Part shown: piece after piece, positions 43,388 to 52,171 of the stretch
Position numbering within the stretch: the stretch's first letter is position 1
Layout of the letters: each line of letters starts with the position of its first letter
NCBI GenBank assembly: GCA_910577275.1
Contig: CAJTMW010000008.1
Location: forward strand, 124,658 to 188,657
Source: an uncultured Lachnospiraceae bacterium
Lineage (GTDB): Bacteria > Bacillota > Clostridia > Lachnospirales > Lachnospiraceae
Length of the DNA stretch: 64,000 nucleotides
Reading direction: 5' to 3'
Notes under the pieces: generated by a model
What the model was told of the DNA's origin: nothing
Databases searched by the model: none
What the model saw: only the letters and a program-made list of their open reading frames with translations
Translations under genes and position numbers: made by a program

Positions 43388-44374
43388 ATGATTTTTGAGG
43401 GAGCTGAGTTATATAACATAAGTGCACTGGAACAATGTGATGATGGGATGCGCATGTTAAGAGTGCCGCCAGGGATTCGGGACGCTCTGAGCGAACAGGG
43501 GAAAAAGATGAGCGCTGTATGCGCGGGAGCAGAAATACGTTTTTTTTTAAAAGGAGATAAAGCAATATTAAGACTTTCTGCTCTGGAGGGGAGTTGTACC
43601 GGACGCGTACAATTTTATCAGGGAGATTTCCCGGGGGGATGTACTGGATATATGCAAAATCTTAATGGAAGTCCCATTATTGTTCATTTACCGGAAAAGG
43701 CAGATTGGATGCAGGAGGAAAGGAAGAGCTATGCGTCTTCGCTTATCCGCATTCTTCTTCCGCGGGAAGAGGTACATATACAGTCTGTTGAAGGAGATAT
43801 TTACCCGCCGGGAATAGAGGATAAACCGTCAAAGAGATGGCTTGCCTATGGTTCGTCAATTACACATGGAAGCATTGGAGCGGGGATTGATGGAAGTTTT
43901 CTGTTTCGGGCGGCAGCAGAATTGAGAGTAGACCCGCTTAATCTTGGGTTTGCCGGAAGTGCGATGCTGGAACCGGAAATGGCGGATTATATAGCCGGAC
44001 GGAAAGATTGGGATTTTGCAACGATAGAGCTTGGAACAAACGCCTGCGGTGTTTTAGCGGCGGATGAACTGAGGAAGCGTACCGTATATTTTATACGGCA
44101 AGTGGCATCAGCCGGAAAACCTTTCGGAGTAATAGATATGCTGAGTATGGAGGAAAATGAGGCGAAAAACGACTATAGAAGTTTTGTGAAAAACGAAATG
44201 GCGCAACTTGGTATAAGGAATGCTATTTATATTGATGGGAGAAGGCTTTTAAAGAGCAGAAGTGAGTTGACGGCGGATGGAATACATCCGGGGGGCGTGG
44301 GGCATGAAAGGATTGCGCAAAGACTGGTCAGGATTATAAGGGAAGAGTCAGGGGAGGACTGGTTATACAGATGA
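43388..44374 (+). CDS. SGNH/GDSL hydrolase (probable carbohydrate esterase)
   Basis: A 328-residue protein with an N-terminal beta-sandwich (about 1-140) and a C-terminal SGNH hydrolase. The nucleophile Ser is in AYGSSITHG, the Gly/Asn blocks are FAGSAML and ELGTNACG, and the Asp-His pair is in DGIHPGGVGH. Similar two-domain enzymes remove acetyl groups from plant polysaccharides. No signal peptide, so it would act on imported oligosaccharides. Its end overlaps the next gene by four bases (ATGA). Confidence 0.87.
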   Translation: MIFEGAELYNISALEQCDDGMRMLRVPPGIRDALSEQGKKMSAVCAGAEIRFFLKGDKAILRLSALEGSCTGRVQFYQGDFPGGCTGYMQNLNGSPIIVHLPEKADWMQEERKSYASSLIRILLPREEVHIQSVEGDIYPPGIEDKPSKRWLAYGSSITHGSIGAGIDGSFLFRAAAELRVDPLNLGFAGSAMLEPEMADYIAGRKDWDFATIELGTNACGVLAADELRKRTVYFIRQVASAGKPFGVIDMLSMEENEAKNDYRSFVKNEMAQLGIRNAIYIDGRRLLKSRSELTADGIHPGGVGHERIAQRLVRIIREESGEDWLYR

Positions 44375-45531
44375 AAGTGACGGACATTAAGGCATTTACT
44401 GTAGATTGTTTTCGGACAAACTGGATATTTGTAAAGATATATACAGATGAAAATATTACCGGTGCTGGCGAAGGAACGCTGGAATATAAGGAGAAAGCAT
44501 TTGCAGGCGCATTGGAACATATCAGAGAATATTTAATTGGGAAGAATCCTCTGGACATTGAGTACCACTGGCACAGCATTTATCGTGATGCATATTGGCG
44601 GGGAGGCGCCGTCCTTATGAGTGCCCTGTCCGCAGTAGAAATGGCTTTGTGGGATATCTTGGGGAAATCGCTTAATGTGCCGGTATGGCAGCTGCTGGGG
44701 GGTAAGGTAAATGATAAAGTAAGGATTTATGTAAACGGGTGGTTTTCAGGTGCGAGAGAACCTGAAGAATTTGGCGAGATGGCAAAATGTGCAATACAGA
44801 GAGGCGTGAGCGCATTAAAGTGGGACCCTTTCGGTAAAAATTATCTTCATATATCCAATGCTGAGCTGGATAAAGCATTGCGCTGTGTGGCTGCGGTAAG
44901 GGAAGCAGTGGGAAGGAAGGCTGATTTGCTGATTGAGGGACATGGGCGTTTTGATGTGCCGACTGGTATACGGGTTGCAAAAGAGTTGGAACAATTTAAG
45001 CCTATGTTTTTTGAGGAGCCTGTGCCGCCGGACAATCTGGAAGCATTAAAGGCTGTGAGGGATAAATCGCCAATAGCTGTTTCGGCAGGAGAAAGATTAT
45101 ATTCCAGATGGGATTATCGCCGTCTGTTTGATATACGTGCAGCAGATTACATCCAGCCAGATATTTCTCATGCAGGAGGAATCATGGAGTTAAAGAAAAT
45201 TGCAGCGGAGGCGGAGAGCCGGTATATACCCTTTGCACCACACAATCCGTCCGGTCCCATCGCCAATGCGGCTACTTTGCAGCTGGCAGCGACCTGTCCG
45301 AATTTCTGTATGCTGGAAATTATGTACAGTGATGTAAAATGGCGGAAGAACGTGACAAATGAACAGTTGGAATATGCAGATGGATATATCCGTATCCCGA
45401 ACAGGCCGGGACTGGGTATTGATATAAATGAGGAGGAGTGTTTAAAACATCCATATGAACCGCATTGCCTGAGGCATTACACGGGCGCATTGACAGACAT
45501 TCGCCCGGAAAAGAGCGAATTATACTTTTAA
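44371..45531 (+). CDS. Mandelate racemase/enolase-superfamily sugar-acid dehydratase
   Basis: A 386-residue member of the enolase superfamily, most like D-galactonate dehydratase and relatives. The metal ligands are seen in LLIEGHGRFD (Glu), MFFEEPVPPDN (Glu) and AVSAGERLYSRWD (Glu). The general base region is DISHAGGIMELKKI and the C-terminal His is in FAPHNPSGP. The reaction would turn an aldonic acid into a 2-keto-3-deoxy acid. It is translationally coupled to the SGNH gene and followed by an SDR that could make the aldonate or a related keto sugar. Confidence 0.87.
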   Translation: MKVTDIKAFTVDCFRTNWIFVKIYTDENITGAGEGTLEYKEKAFAGALEHIREYLIGKNPLDIEYHWHSIYRDAYWRGGAVLMSALSAVEMALWDILGKSLNVPVWQLLGGKVNDKVRIYVNGWFSGAREPEEFGEMAKCAIQRGVSALKWDPFGKNYLHISNAELDKALRCVAAVREAVGRKADLLIEGHGRFDVPTGIRVAKELEQFKPMFFEEPVPPDNLEALKAVRDKSPIAVSAGERLYSRWDYRRLFDIRAADYIQPDISHAGGIMELKKIAAEAESRYIPFAPHNPSGPIANAATLQLAATCPNFCMLEIMYSDVKWRKNVTNEQLEYADGYIRIPNRPGLGIDINEEECLKHPYEPHCLRHYTGALTDIRPEKSELYF

Positions 45532-45551
45532 GCAGGAGACGGATTATAAAA

Positions 45552-46367
45552 ATGAGAAAAGCAATGTTAGTAACGGGGGGAACAGTGGGCAGCGGTTTTG
45601 CGGTTGCCGAGAGGTATGCCAGAGAAGGGTATGATATTTTTATTACTTCCCGGGAGGGAGAACGCGCCAGAAAAGCAGCGGATATTGTGGCGGAGAAGTA
45701 TGGCGTGTTTGCGAAGGGATACTCACTGGATATACGGAATGAAAGCGCGGTGATAAATATATTTTGTGATATTGATTCTCTGGAAAGGCTGGTGGAAACA
45801 GTTGTACTAAATTCAGCGGATATGGGGTTTGGTACGGACCCGGCAAAAGGGATGGATTTCTTCACGGTTCCGGTGGAAGAATTTCAGAGGGTATTTGATA
45901 CAAATCTTGTCTGGAATTTTATGATTGTCCGACAGGCGGCCATTAGAATGAAAAAATGGCATAAGGGTTCTATTGTATTTATCAGCTCCAATACAGCTTA
46001 CCGTGCAATTCCAAATCGTAGCGCATATTGCGCGTCAAAGGGAGGGATTATATCAATGGCGAAGGCTTTTGCCGTAGATTTGGGAACCTATGGCATTCGA
46101 TGTAATGTGGTGGTTCCCGGTACTATTAAGACTGAGCGCTGGGTACAGATGAAATCAAAACAGATTGTGGACGGAACTCTGACTCCTATAGGGGATATAT
46201 CAGATTTTGAGGATATTGCTAATGCGGCCTGGTATCTTGGCAGCGATGAATCTAAAAATGTAACCGGGGCGGAAATAATTGTGGATGGCGGTATGAGCTG
46301 CCAGTTGTATCCACAGATAATATATGAATTGAAAGGGAAAAAAGAGGATAAAAAATATGAGAAGTAG
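45552..46367 (+). CDS. Short-chain dehydrogenase/reductase
   Basis: A 271-residue SDR. The cofactor motif is MLVTGGTVGSGFAVAERYA (form TGGxxGxG), the catalytic Ser lies in IVFISSNTAYR and the Tyr-Lys pair in YCASKGG. Frame opens at 45465 but overlaps the dehydratase; the ATG at 45552 fits the family start, with AGGAGAC 13 bases upstream, a little far. It overlaps the next permease gene by 11 bases. Probable substrate: a sugar or sugar acid of the same pathway. Confidence 0.9.
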   Translation: MRKAMLVTGGTVGSGFAVAERYAREGYDIFITSREGERARKAADIVAEKYGVFAKGYSLDIRNESAVINIFCDIDSLERLVETVVLNSADMGFGTDPAKGMDFFTVPVEEFQRVFDTNLVWNFMIVRQAAIRMKKWHKGSIVFISSNTAYRAIPNRSAYCASKGGIISMAKAFAVDLGTYGIRCNVVVPGTIKTERWVQMKSKQIVDGTLTPIGDISDFEDIANAAWYLGSDESKNVTGAEIIVDGGMSCQLYPQIIYELKGKKEDKKYEK

Positions 46368-47295
46368 AGAACACTGGACGCCTGGAAAGTGGAAAAGATA
46401 TTTAAGACGCTACTGGATGTTATATGCAATGCTGGTACCGGGACTCATCTATCTGATTGTGTTTAAATATACGCCTATGTATGGAGTTTTGATGGCATTT
46501 AAAGACTACAACGGTATTGATAAACTCGGGGAGGCCCCTTGGGTGGGGTTGGCGAACTTTGAAAGATTATTCACCACAAGAGCTTTTCGGAGAGCTTTGA
46601 GCAACAATATTATCATCAGTGTTGCAAAACTGCTGTGTGGATTTCCGATGCCTGTTATACTTGCACTTCTTATTGACACTGTCAGCCACAGGGGACTGAG
46701 GAAACTGACACAAACGGTAGTCATCCTGCCCAGTTTTATATCCTGGGTGGTGATTTATGGACTTCTCTATGCGGTACTCTCTCCTAATGTTGGGGTGGTT
46801 CAGGCTTTGCTAGAGTTTTTCGGGTATCAGGGAAAGATACCGGATATCCTTGCAACAAAGGAAACCTTCCGAACGGTAATTGTAGCTTCCTATGTGTGGA
46901 AGGAAGCCGGGCCGGCAACAGTGGTTTATCTGGCGGCGATAACAGGCATTGACCAGCAGCTCTATGAGGCGGCGGCTATTGATGGGGCAGGATTTTGGAG
47001 GCAGCTTTGGCATATTACACTGAGCGGGCTGCGTACAACGATTATCACTCTTTTTATTATCAGAGTTGGAAGCATCATGTATGCCGGTTTTGACCAGATA
47101 TACGCAATGTCCAATGATGCAGTGATTTCTGTGGCGGATATTATAGATACTTATGTATATAGGATAGGCCTGACACAGAGGAACTTTTCTCTGGCAACGG
47201 CAGCCGGTCTGTTTCAGTCGGCGATAGGAATGATACTGGTAATGATTACAAATTATATTTCTAAAAAGATTGAGCCGGACAGCGGATTGTTTTAG
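46357..47295 (+). CDS. ABC transporter permease, LplB type
   Basis: A 312-residue permease of the LplB/YteP group, with six membrane helices, the N-terminal KYTPMYGVLMAFKDY motif of this group and the EAA loop LYEAAAIDGAGFWRQLWHIT. These transporters usually carry oligosaccharides from pectin or other plant glycans. It pairs with the next permease and the lipoprotein at 48302. Confidence 0.93.
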   Translation: MRSREHWTPGKWKRYLRRYWMLYAMLVPGLIYLIVFKYTPMYGVLMAFKDYNGIDKLGEAPWVGLANFERLFTTRAFRRALSNNIIISVAKLLCGFPMPVILALLIDTVSHRGLRKLTQTVVILPSFISWVVIYGLLYAVLSPNVGVVQALLEFFGYQGKIPDILATKETFRTVIVASYVWKEAGPATVVYLAAITGIDQQLYEAAAIDGAGFWRQLWHITLSGLRTTIITLFIIRVGSIMYAGFDQIYAMSNDAVISVADIIDTYVYRIGLTQRNFSLATAAGLFQSAIGMILVMITNYISKKIEPDSGLF

Positions 47296-47312
47296 AGAAC
47301 AGGAGGTAAAAA

Positions 47313-48209
47313 ATGGCGATTGTAAAACCGAAAAAGAAACGCTGTGGAGATATGGTTACAGGCATTTTTATTAATTTCCTCCTGATAGTAGTGATTTTTG
47401 TAAGTCTGTATCCTTTCTGGCATGTGGTTATGTACTCACTTTCAGATTCAAGAGCGGCAATGTCAGGAGGATTGTTCCTGTGGCCGAGGCAATTTACATT
47501 GCTCACATATAAGCTGATGTTTGAAACAACAAGAATTTTTGTCGCATTCAGAAATTCCATAGCCAAGACAGTAATCGGGACTATCATCAGTGTGGTGGTG
47601 ACGGTACTGGTAGCATATCCGTTGTCACGAGAGGAACTGCGCGGGAGAAAGATGATACAGTTTTTGTTTTATTTTACCATGCTGTTTTCGGGGGGAATCA
47701 TTCCAACATATATGTTAATTAAGGATTTGGAATTATTGGATACCTTTTGGGTTTATGTCATTCCGGGAGCAGTGAATGTCTATAATATGTTTATTTTGAG
47801 AAGTGCCTTTTTGATGATACCTCGTTCACTGCCTGAGTCGGCAATGCTGGATGGTGCAAATCCCATACAGATACTGTGTTACATTATTCTGCCACTGTCC
47901 AGGGCAACGATTGCTACTATAACTTTATATTATGTCCAGGGCAACTGGAACTCTTATATGGACGGAGTACTTTATGTGAATGACTCAAAACTGGAATTAT
48001 TGCAGGTTTATATGCGGCGTCTGATTTCACAGGCCGGTGCTGCTGCAGCACTGAATGAGGCAAAAAACTTAAGTGCGGCCAGTATGGTGACAGAGGAGAG
48101 TACAAAGATGACAGTGATTGCCTTTTCAATTATTCCGGTGATTATTGTATATATGTTCCTGCAAAAATATTTTATGAAGGGTGTGACAATTGGCGCTGTA
48201 AAAGGATGA
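47313..48209 (+). CDS. ABC transporter permease, YtcP/LplC type
   Basis: A 298-residue permease with the YtcP-type N-terminal motif FVSLYPFWHVVMYSLSDS, six membrane helices, the LPESAMLDGANPIQI loop (a degenerate EAA loop) and the C-terminal LQKYFMKGVTIGAVKG. AGGAGG precedes the start. No ATPase is encoded nearby; a shared ATPase is expected as for other members of this group. Confidence 0.93.
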   Translation: MAIVKPKKKRCGDMVTGIFINFLLIVVIFVSLYPFWHVVMYSLSDSRAAMSGGLFLWPRQFTLLTYKLMFETTRIFVAFRNSIAKTVIGTIISVVVTVLVAYPLSREELRGRKMIQFLFYFTMLFSGGIIPTYMLIKDLELLDTFWVYVIPGAVNVYNMFILRSAFLMIPRSLPESAMLDGANPIQILCYIILPLSRATIATITLYYVQGNWNSYMDGVLYVNDSKLELLQVYMRRLISQAGAAAALNEAKNLSAASMVTEESTKMTVIAFSIIPVIIVYMFLQKYFMKGVTIGAVKG

Positions 48210-48217
48210 ATCATATT

Positions 48218-48249
48218 TTTAAGAAAAATTGATATTAAGTTTTCTTAAA
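48218..48249 (+). other. Hairpin between permease and binding-protein genes
   Basis: TTTAAGAAAA and TTTTCTTAAA form a perfect 10-bp AT stem with a 12-base loop. It could be an mRNA processing or stabilising element that raises expression of the lipoprotein gene downstream; it lacks the GC content of a terminator. Confidence 0.35.
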
Positions 48250-48301
48250 TTGATGATAAAAGGTAATAGCAAAGACGAAAAATGGAAAAGGAGAGACATT
48301 T

Positions 48302-49906
48302 ATGAAGAAAAGAACGGAAAAGGTATTAGGATTACTAATGGCGGCGACTATGGTTTTGGGCATGACAGGATGCGGTTCCGGCTCTGGCGAGAAGGAACCT
48401 GATGAACCTCAGGTATCTGCCAGCATCCAGGAAGAGGATGTTCTAGACGAGGGGGCATCGGAGAAAGAAAGCGGTTCCGATATCACCTGGACAAACGATG
48501 ATTCGGTAGAGATTACTATTTTGATGTCGGGCGATGCTACGCCAAATGAAGACAATTTGGTTCTCCAGGAACTGGAAAAGCAGACAGGTACTAATATTAA
48601 TATCATTTATGTTAACGGCACCGATTTGGCTACAAAGCTGAATACCATGATTGCCGGCGGGGATGTGCCGGATATTTTCTGGAGTGGATTGACGGATGTA
48701 GAGGATTACAAAAAAGCCGGAATGCTGGCCGATATGGAGGCTGTATTAAATGCGGAGGCGCCAAATGTAATGGAAGAAACCAAAGATATTATTCGGGAGA
48801 TGCCGGCAAATAAAGATGGAATTTATATGATTCCCAACATGGGGAGAAGTTACTCAACAAACATTAATATCCGGACAGACTGGCTGGAAAATCTGGGATT
48901 AGACATGCCCACGGATTTGGAGAGCTTTGCTGAGGTTATGCATGCTTTTACTTATGACGACCCTGACCAGAATGGAGTAGACGACACTTTTGGCTATAGT
49001 TTCAGCTTATCCACTCTGACAGCAGCCAATTCCTGCTGCCCTAATATTTTCGGGGCTTTCGGGATTGCCAAGCGCCGGGATATGGTAATGGAGGATGGAA
49101 ATGTCACCACATGGGTCAAGCATCCTCACTTTCTGGAAGCAATGCAGTATATTAAGAGATTGATTGATGATGGAGTCTGTGAACCCGATTATGTGTCAAT
49201 TCCTACCATGTCCATGTTCGAAAAGTTCTGGAATGGTACATCAGGGTGTATGGAATGGGAGTGCGTCGGGCCTACTAATAACTGGATGCCTGGAAGGTAT
49301 ACAGAGAATCCGGCACCTGAAATTGGTTTTACAATTCTGGAAGGGCCTTATGGAGATGCAGGTACAGCAGCAAATTATGTAAGCAGTACTGAGGGATGGG
49401 TAGTTTCGGCTGACTGTAAAAATATGGAAGGAGTGGCTCGAATTGCTAATTATCTGATGACGGAAGAAGGGAGCAATTTGCTGTATTTGGGAGTTGAAGG
49501 AGTCATGTATAATTGGGTGGACAAAGAGGCAGGAACCATTGAGCGTTTGGGAGAATATGCCGATGATGCCGTGCATAGGGCAAATGGTGGATATTGCTAT
49601 TGGCAGCTGTTTTCACCTGCAAGTAACGCATTGCTCCGTACATTAAACAAACAGACACGTGAGGGTGTCCAGCTGGCATATGACAATCCTATCGACTGGG
49701 CATATGTGGAAGGGATATCGGAGGTTTATGCAGAATATGGGGCAGATATGGACCAGATAATTAATGAGATGATTGCGGAACTTCTGGCTGCCGATGAAGC
49801 TGATATGCAGGATATTTATGACAGTTATATTGCAGAGTGGGAGAGTGTTGGCGGAAGCGATTGGGAAACAGAGGTTACTGCACTCTGGAATGCACAGAAT
49901 GAATAA
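48302..49906 (+). CDS. ABC transporter substrate-binding lipoprotein, LplA type
   Basis: A 534-residue solute-binding lipoprotein. The lipobox LGMTGC puts the lipidated Cys at residue 24, followed by an acidic, Ser-rich linker and a large bilobed binding fold (IFWSGLTDVEDYKKAG, FGYSFSLSTL). The length and the LplB/YtcP partners point to an oligosaccharide, often pectic, as ligand. AAAGGAG precedes the start. In this operon the binding protein comes after the permeases, the reverse of the operon at 25346. Confidence 0.93.
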   Translation: MKKRTEKVLGLLMAATMVLGMTGCGSGSGEKEPDEPQVSASIQEEDVLDEGASEKESGSDITWTNDDSVEITILMSGDATPNEDNLVLQELEKQTGTNINIIYVNGTDLATKLNTMIAGGDVPDIFWSGLTDVEDYKKAGMLADMEAVLNAEAPNVMEETKDIIREMPANKDGIYMIPNMGRSYSTNINIRTDWLENLGLDMPTDLESFAEVMHAFTYDDPDQNGVDDTFGYSFSLSTLTAANSCCPNIFGAFGIAKRRDMVMEDGNVTTWVKHPHFLEAMQYIKRLIDDGVCEPDYVSIPTMSMFEKFWNGTSGCMEWECVGPTNNWMPGRYTENPAPEIGFTILEGPYGDAGTAANYVSSTEGWVVSADCKNMEGVARIANYLMTEEGSNLLYLGVEGVMYNWVDKEAGTIERLGEYADDAVHRANGGYCYWQLFSPASNALLRTLNKQTREGVQLAYDNPIDWAYVEGISEVYAEYGADMDQIINEMIAELLAADEADMQDIYDSYIAEWESVGGSDWETEVTALWNAQNE

Positions 49907-49947
49907 TGCGTTGTGAAAGGAAATATTCAGGGAAGGGTATAAATACA

Positions 49948-50766
49948 ATGAAAAGATATGAAATTGACAATCATGAGCCATCCTTATTACCGGAAGGGGA
50001 ATGGAAGCTTGCATGGTCTGACGAATTTGACGGAATGGAGCTTGATACTTCAAAATGGGCGTATCGTCTTTCAATGATGGGTAAAAGACACCCGGCGTGG
50101 ACGAATAAAGGAGTTCACCTTGACGGGAACTCAAATGCAGTATTTACGCTTATGGAAAATAGTAATGGAAATCCTGTAAGCTCACAGCTGCAGACCGGAT
50201 ATAATTTTATGGACGAGCCGGTGGAGCAAACAACTTTTGGTAAGGATTATCTGCAATGGAATATTGGAAAGCTTCATAAAAATAAGTATACTCATGGATA
50301 TGGCTATTTTGAATGTCGGTGCCGGCTGCAGCAGAAGACTGGCTGGTGGAGTGCATTCTGGATACAGTCACCTGTAATTGGCGCTTCCCTGGAGCCAGGG
50401 GATACCGGTGTAGAGGTTGATATTATGGAATCGTTCAAACCGGGCTATGTGGAACCGCACAATGTTTTTACCGGTGGATATGGGGTGGATATGGAGCGCA
50501 GTTATGTCGGAGGAACTGATGTTGATGAAACAGAATTTCATCGGTTTGGACTTTTGTGGGATGAAACCGGATATACTTTTTACATCGACGGCAGAGAAGA
50601 TGGGAAGATTGCTGATAAGCTGACAGCGCGTCCGGATTTTATTCTAATATCCACCGAGCCGCTAGGATACCGGAACGAAAATCACAAGCCTATAAAAGAG
50701 GCGTTTGAAAATTTGGGAGATACTTTCCTTGTGGATTATGTAAGGGTATTTGATAAAGTGAAATAG
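49948..50766 (+). CDS. Glycoside hydrolase family 16
   Basis: A 272-residue GH16 beta-jelly-roll enzyme, which cleaves beta-1,3/1,4-glucans, galactans or related polymers. The family start WSDEFDGMELDTSKW and the catalytic block GVEVDIMES (E-x-D-x-x-E) are intact. YTHGYGYFECRCRL is the conserved edge strand. No signal peptide is seen, which is unusual for GH16 and suggests action on imported oligosaccharides. The ATG at 49948 is chosen over 49906; AAGGG lies 11 bases upstream. Agarase, carrageenase and laminarinase subgroups cannot be told apart here. Confidence 0.88.
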   Translation: MKRYEIDNHEPSLLPEGEWKLAWSDEFDGMELDTSKWAYRLSMMGKRHPAWTNKGVHLDGNSNAVFTLMENSNGNPVSSQLQTGYNFMDEPVEQTTFGKDYLQWNIGKLHKNKYTHGYGYFECRCRLQQKTGWWSAFWIQSPVIGASLEPGDTGVEVDIMESFKPGYVEPHNVFTGGYGVDMERSYVGGTDVDETEFHRFGLLWDETGYTFYIDGREDGKIADKLTARPDFILISTEPLGYRNENHKPIKEAFENLGDTFLVDYVRVFDKVK

Positions 50767-50830
50767 AATTTTTTACCAGAGATAAAACATGTGGGAGCTT
50801 TTCTCTATTTCTGACAGGAGGAAGAGAACG

Positions 50831-51835
50831 ATGGAAAAGAGATATGTTGTCGTTACAGACTGGATTAAGCCAGATGGTAAAAGAGATGTGGCAGATGAAT
50901 TACAGAAATTAATTGATGAAAATCCAAATCGTGTAATTTTTTTCCCCGATGGAGAATACAGAATCAGTAAACCGCTGAGAACACCAGCCGCCCATGACAA
51001 AAGCGTATCCCTTCAGCTTTCAGACTTTGCAGTGATTAAAGCGGATGAAGGCTGGAAGAGCAATGAGGCGATGGTATGTCTGGGGGGAAAGAATCCGGAA
51101 AATGATATTTCCGCAGTAGGAAGCAATTATGGAATTCAGGGCGGTGTTCTTGACGGAAGCGGGATTGCTGTGGCAATTTCTATAGACAGCGGAAGGGAAA
51201 CTACAATTAGAGGCATTTCCATAAAAAATGTACCACTTGGTGTACACATCAGGTATGGGGTAAATGCCGGTTCCTCAGATGCGGATATTAGCGACGTTAA
51301 TATTGTGGGAACAGGGAAGCCTGATTCTCTGGGAGTCTTGGTAGAGGGCTATGATAATACTTTTACGAATATGAGGATAACAAATGTCTTTACAGGCGTC
51401 AGGGTATGTTCCGGAGGAAATATGTTTCGCAATATTCATCCGCTTTTCATCTCAAGGGAATACTATGCGGAATACCAGAAGAGCATTGGATTTTACAATG
51501 AGTGCGGGAGTAACTGGTTCGACCACTGTTATAGCGACCAGTTTGCCAATGCCTTTTACACTAAAAAAGGTGTTTCAGGAATTTATCAAAACTGTTTTTG
51601 TTTCTGGTATTCTGCAAAAGGGGAAATGCATACGGCATTTAAGGCCGAGGAGACGTTTGATTCCATTGTTTCAAATATGAATATCCGTTTCAAAAATCCG
51701 GAAATATCGAACGTTGTTCTTTGCACAAAAGAAAAAGATGGAAAAGGAATTTTTGAGAACCTAATTGTAAACAGAGACCTGGTTACGGATGAGGAATTTA
51801 TGAAATACCTGAAAGGTACAATAATTTCCGTATGA
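50831..51835 (+). CDS. Pectin-lyase-fold (beta-helix) protein
   Basis: A 334-residue right-handed beta-helix protein of the pectate-lyase-3 type. The N-terminal cap reads DWIKPDGKRDVADELQKLID and VIFFPDGEYRISKPL, then short repeating coils follow (GIQGGVLDGSGIAV, ISIKNVPLGVHIRYG). It resembles GH28/PL-like glycanases or glycoepimerases, but I cannot point to a clear catalytic set. It has no signal peptide. AGGAGGAAG precedes the ATG at 50831. As last gene of the cluster it probably works on the same oligosaccharide as the GH16 enzyme. Confidence 0.8.
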   Translation: MEKRYVVVTDWIKPDGKRDVADELQKLIDENPNRVIFFPDGEYRISKPLRTPAAHDKSVSLQLSDFAVIKADEGWKSNEAMVCLGGKNPENDISAVGSNYGIQGGVLDGSGIAVAISIDSGRETTIRGISIKNVPLGVHIRYGVNAGSSDADISDVNIVGTGKPDSLGVLVEGYDNTFTNMRITNVFTGVRVCSGGNMFRNIHPLFISREYYAEYQKSIGFYNECGSNWFDHCYSDQFANAFYTKKGVSGIYQNCFCFWYSAKGEMHTAFKAEETFDSIVSNMNIRFKNPEISNVVLCTKEKDGKGIFENLIVNRDLVTDEEFMKYLKGTIISV

Positions 51836-51853
51836 GATACGGAAAGTGAAAAA

Positions 51854-51898
51854 TGGAGGAGAGTTTAATATAGAACAGTTTTTCAAATCTCTCCTCCA
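51854..51898 (+). terminator. Terminator of the second polysaccharide cluster
   Basis: TGGAGGAGAG and CTCTCCTCCA form a perfect 10-bp stem with a 25-base loop. No T-run follows. The remaining DNA up to 52171 is AT-rich, with no gene or other clear element seen in it. Confidence 0.6.
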
Positions 51899-52171
51899 AT
51901 TACGAGAAAAAATCAGCCTCTGAATTTTCTGTCGTTCTTTTTTCTTATAAAGAAGTTTCACATATTTTTTTGATTAGCGTATTCAATCCTGTCCTTTTCA
52001 AAAACAATCATGACTGTGTCACAGTGATTTTATTCCCTTTGATATTATTTTTTTTAAATTTTACATAAATTTATATTTCTTGAAATAGCAGTAAAATCGT
52101 TGTATCCTTTTATTGTATTCCTGTGATAAAAATGACGGGCGTTGATTACAGAGCAAAACCGGGGTAACAGT

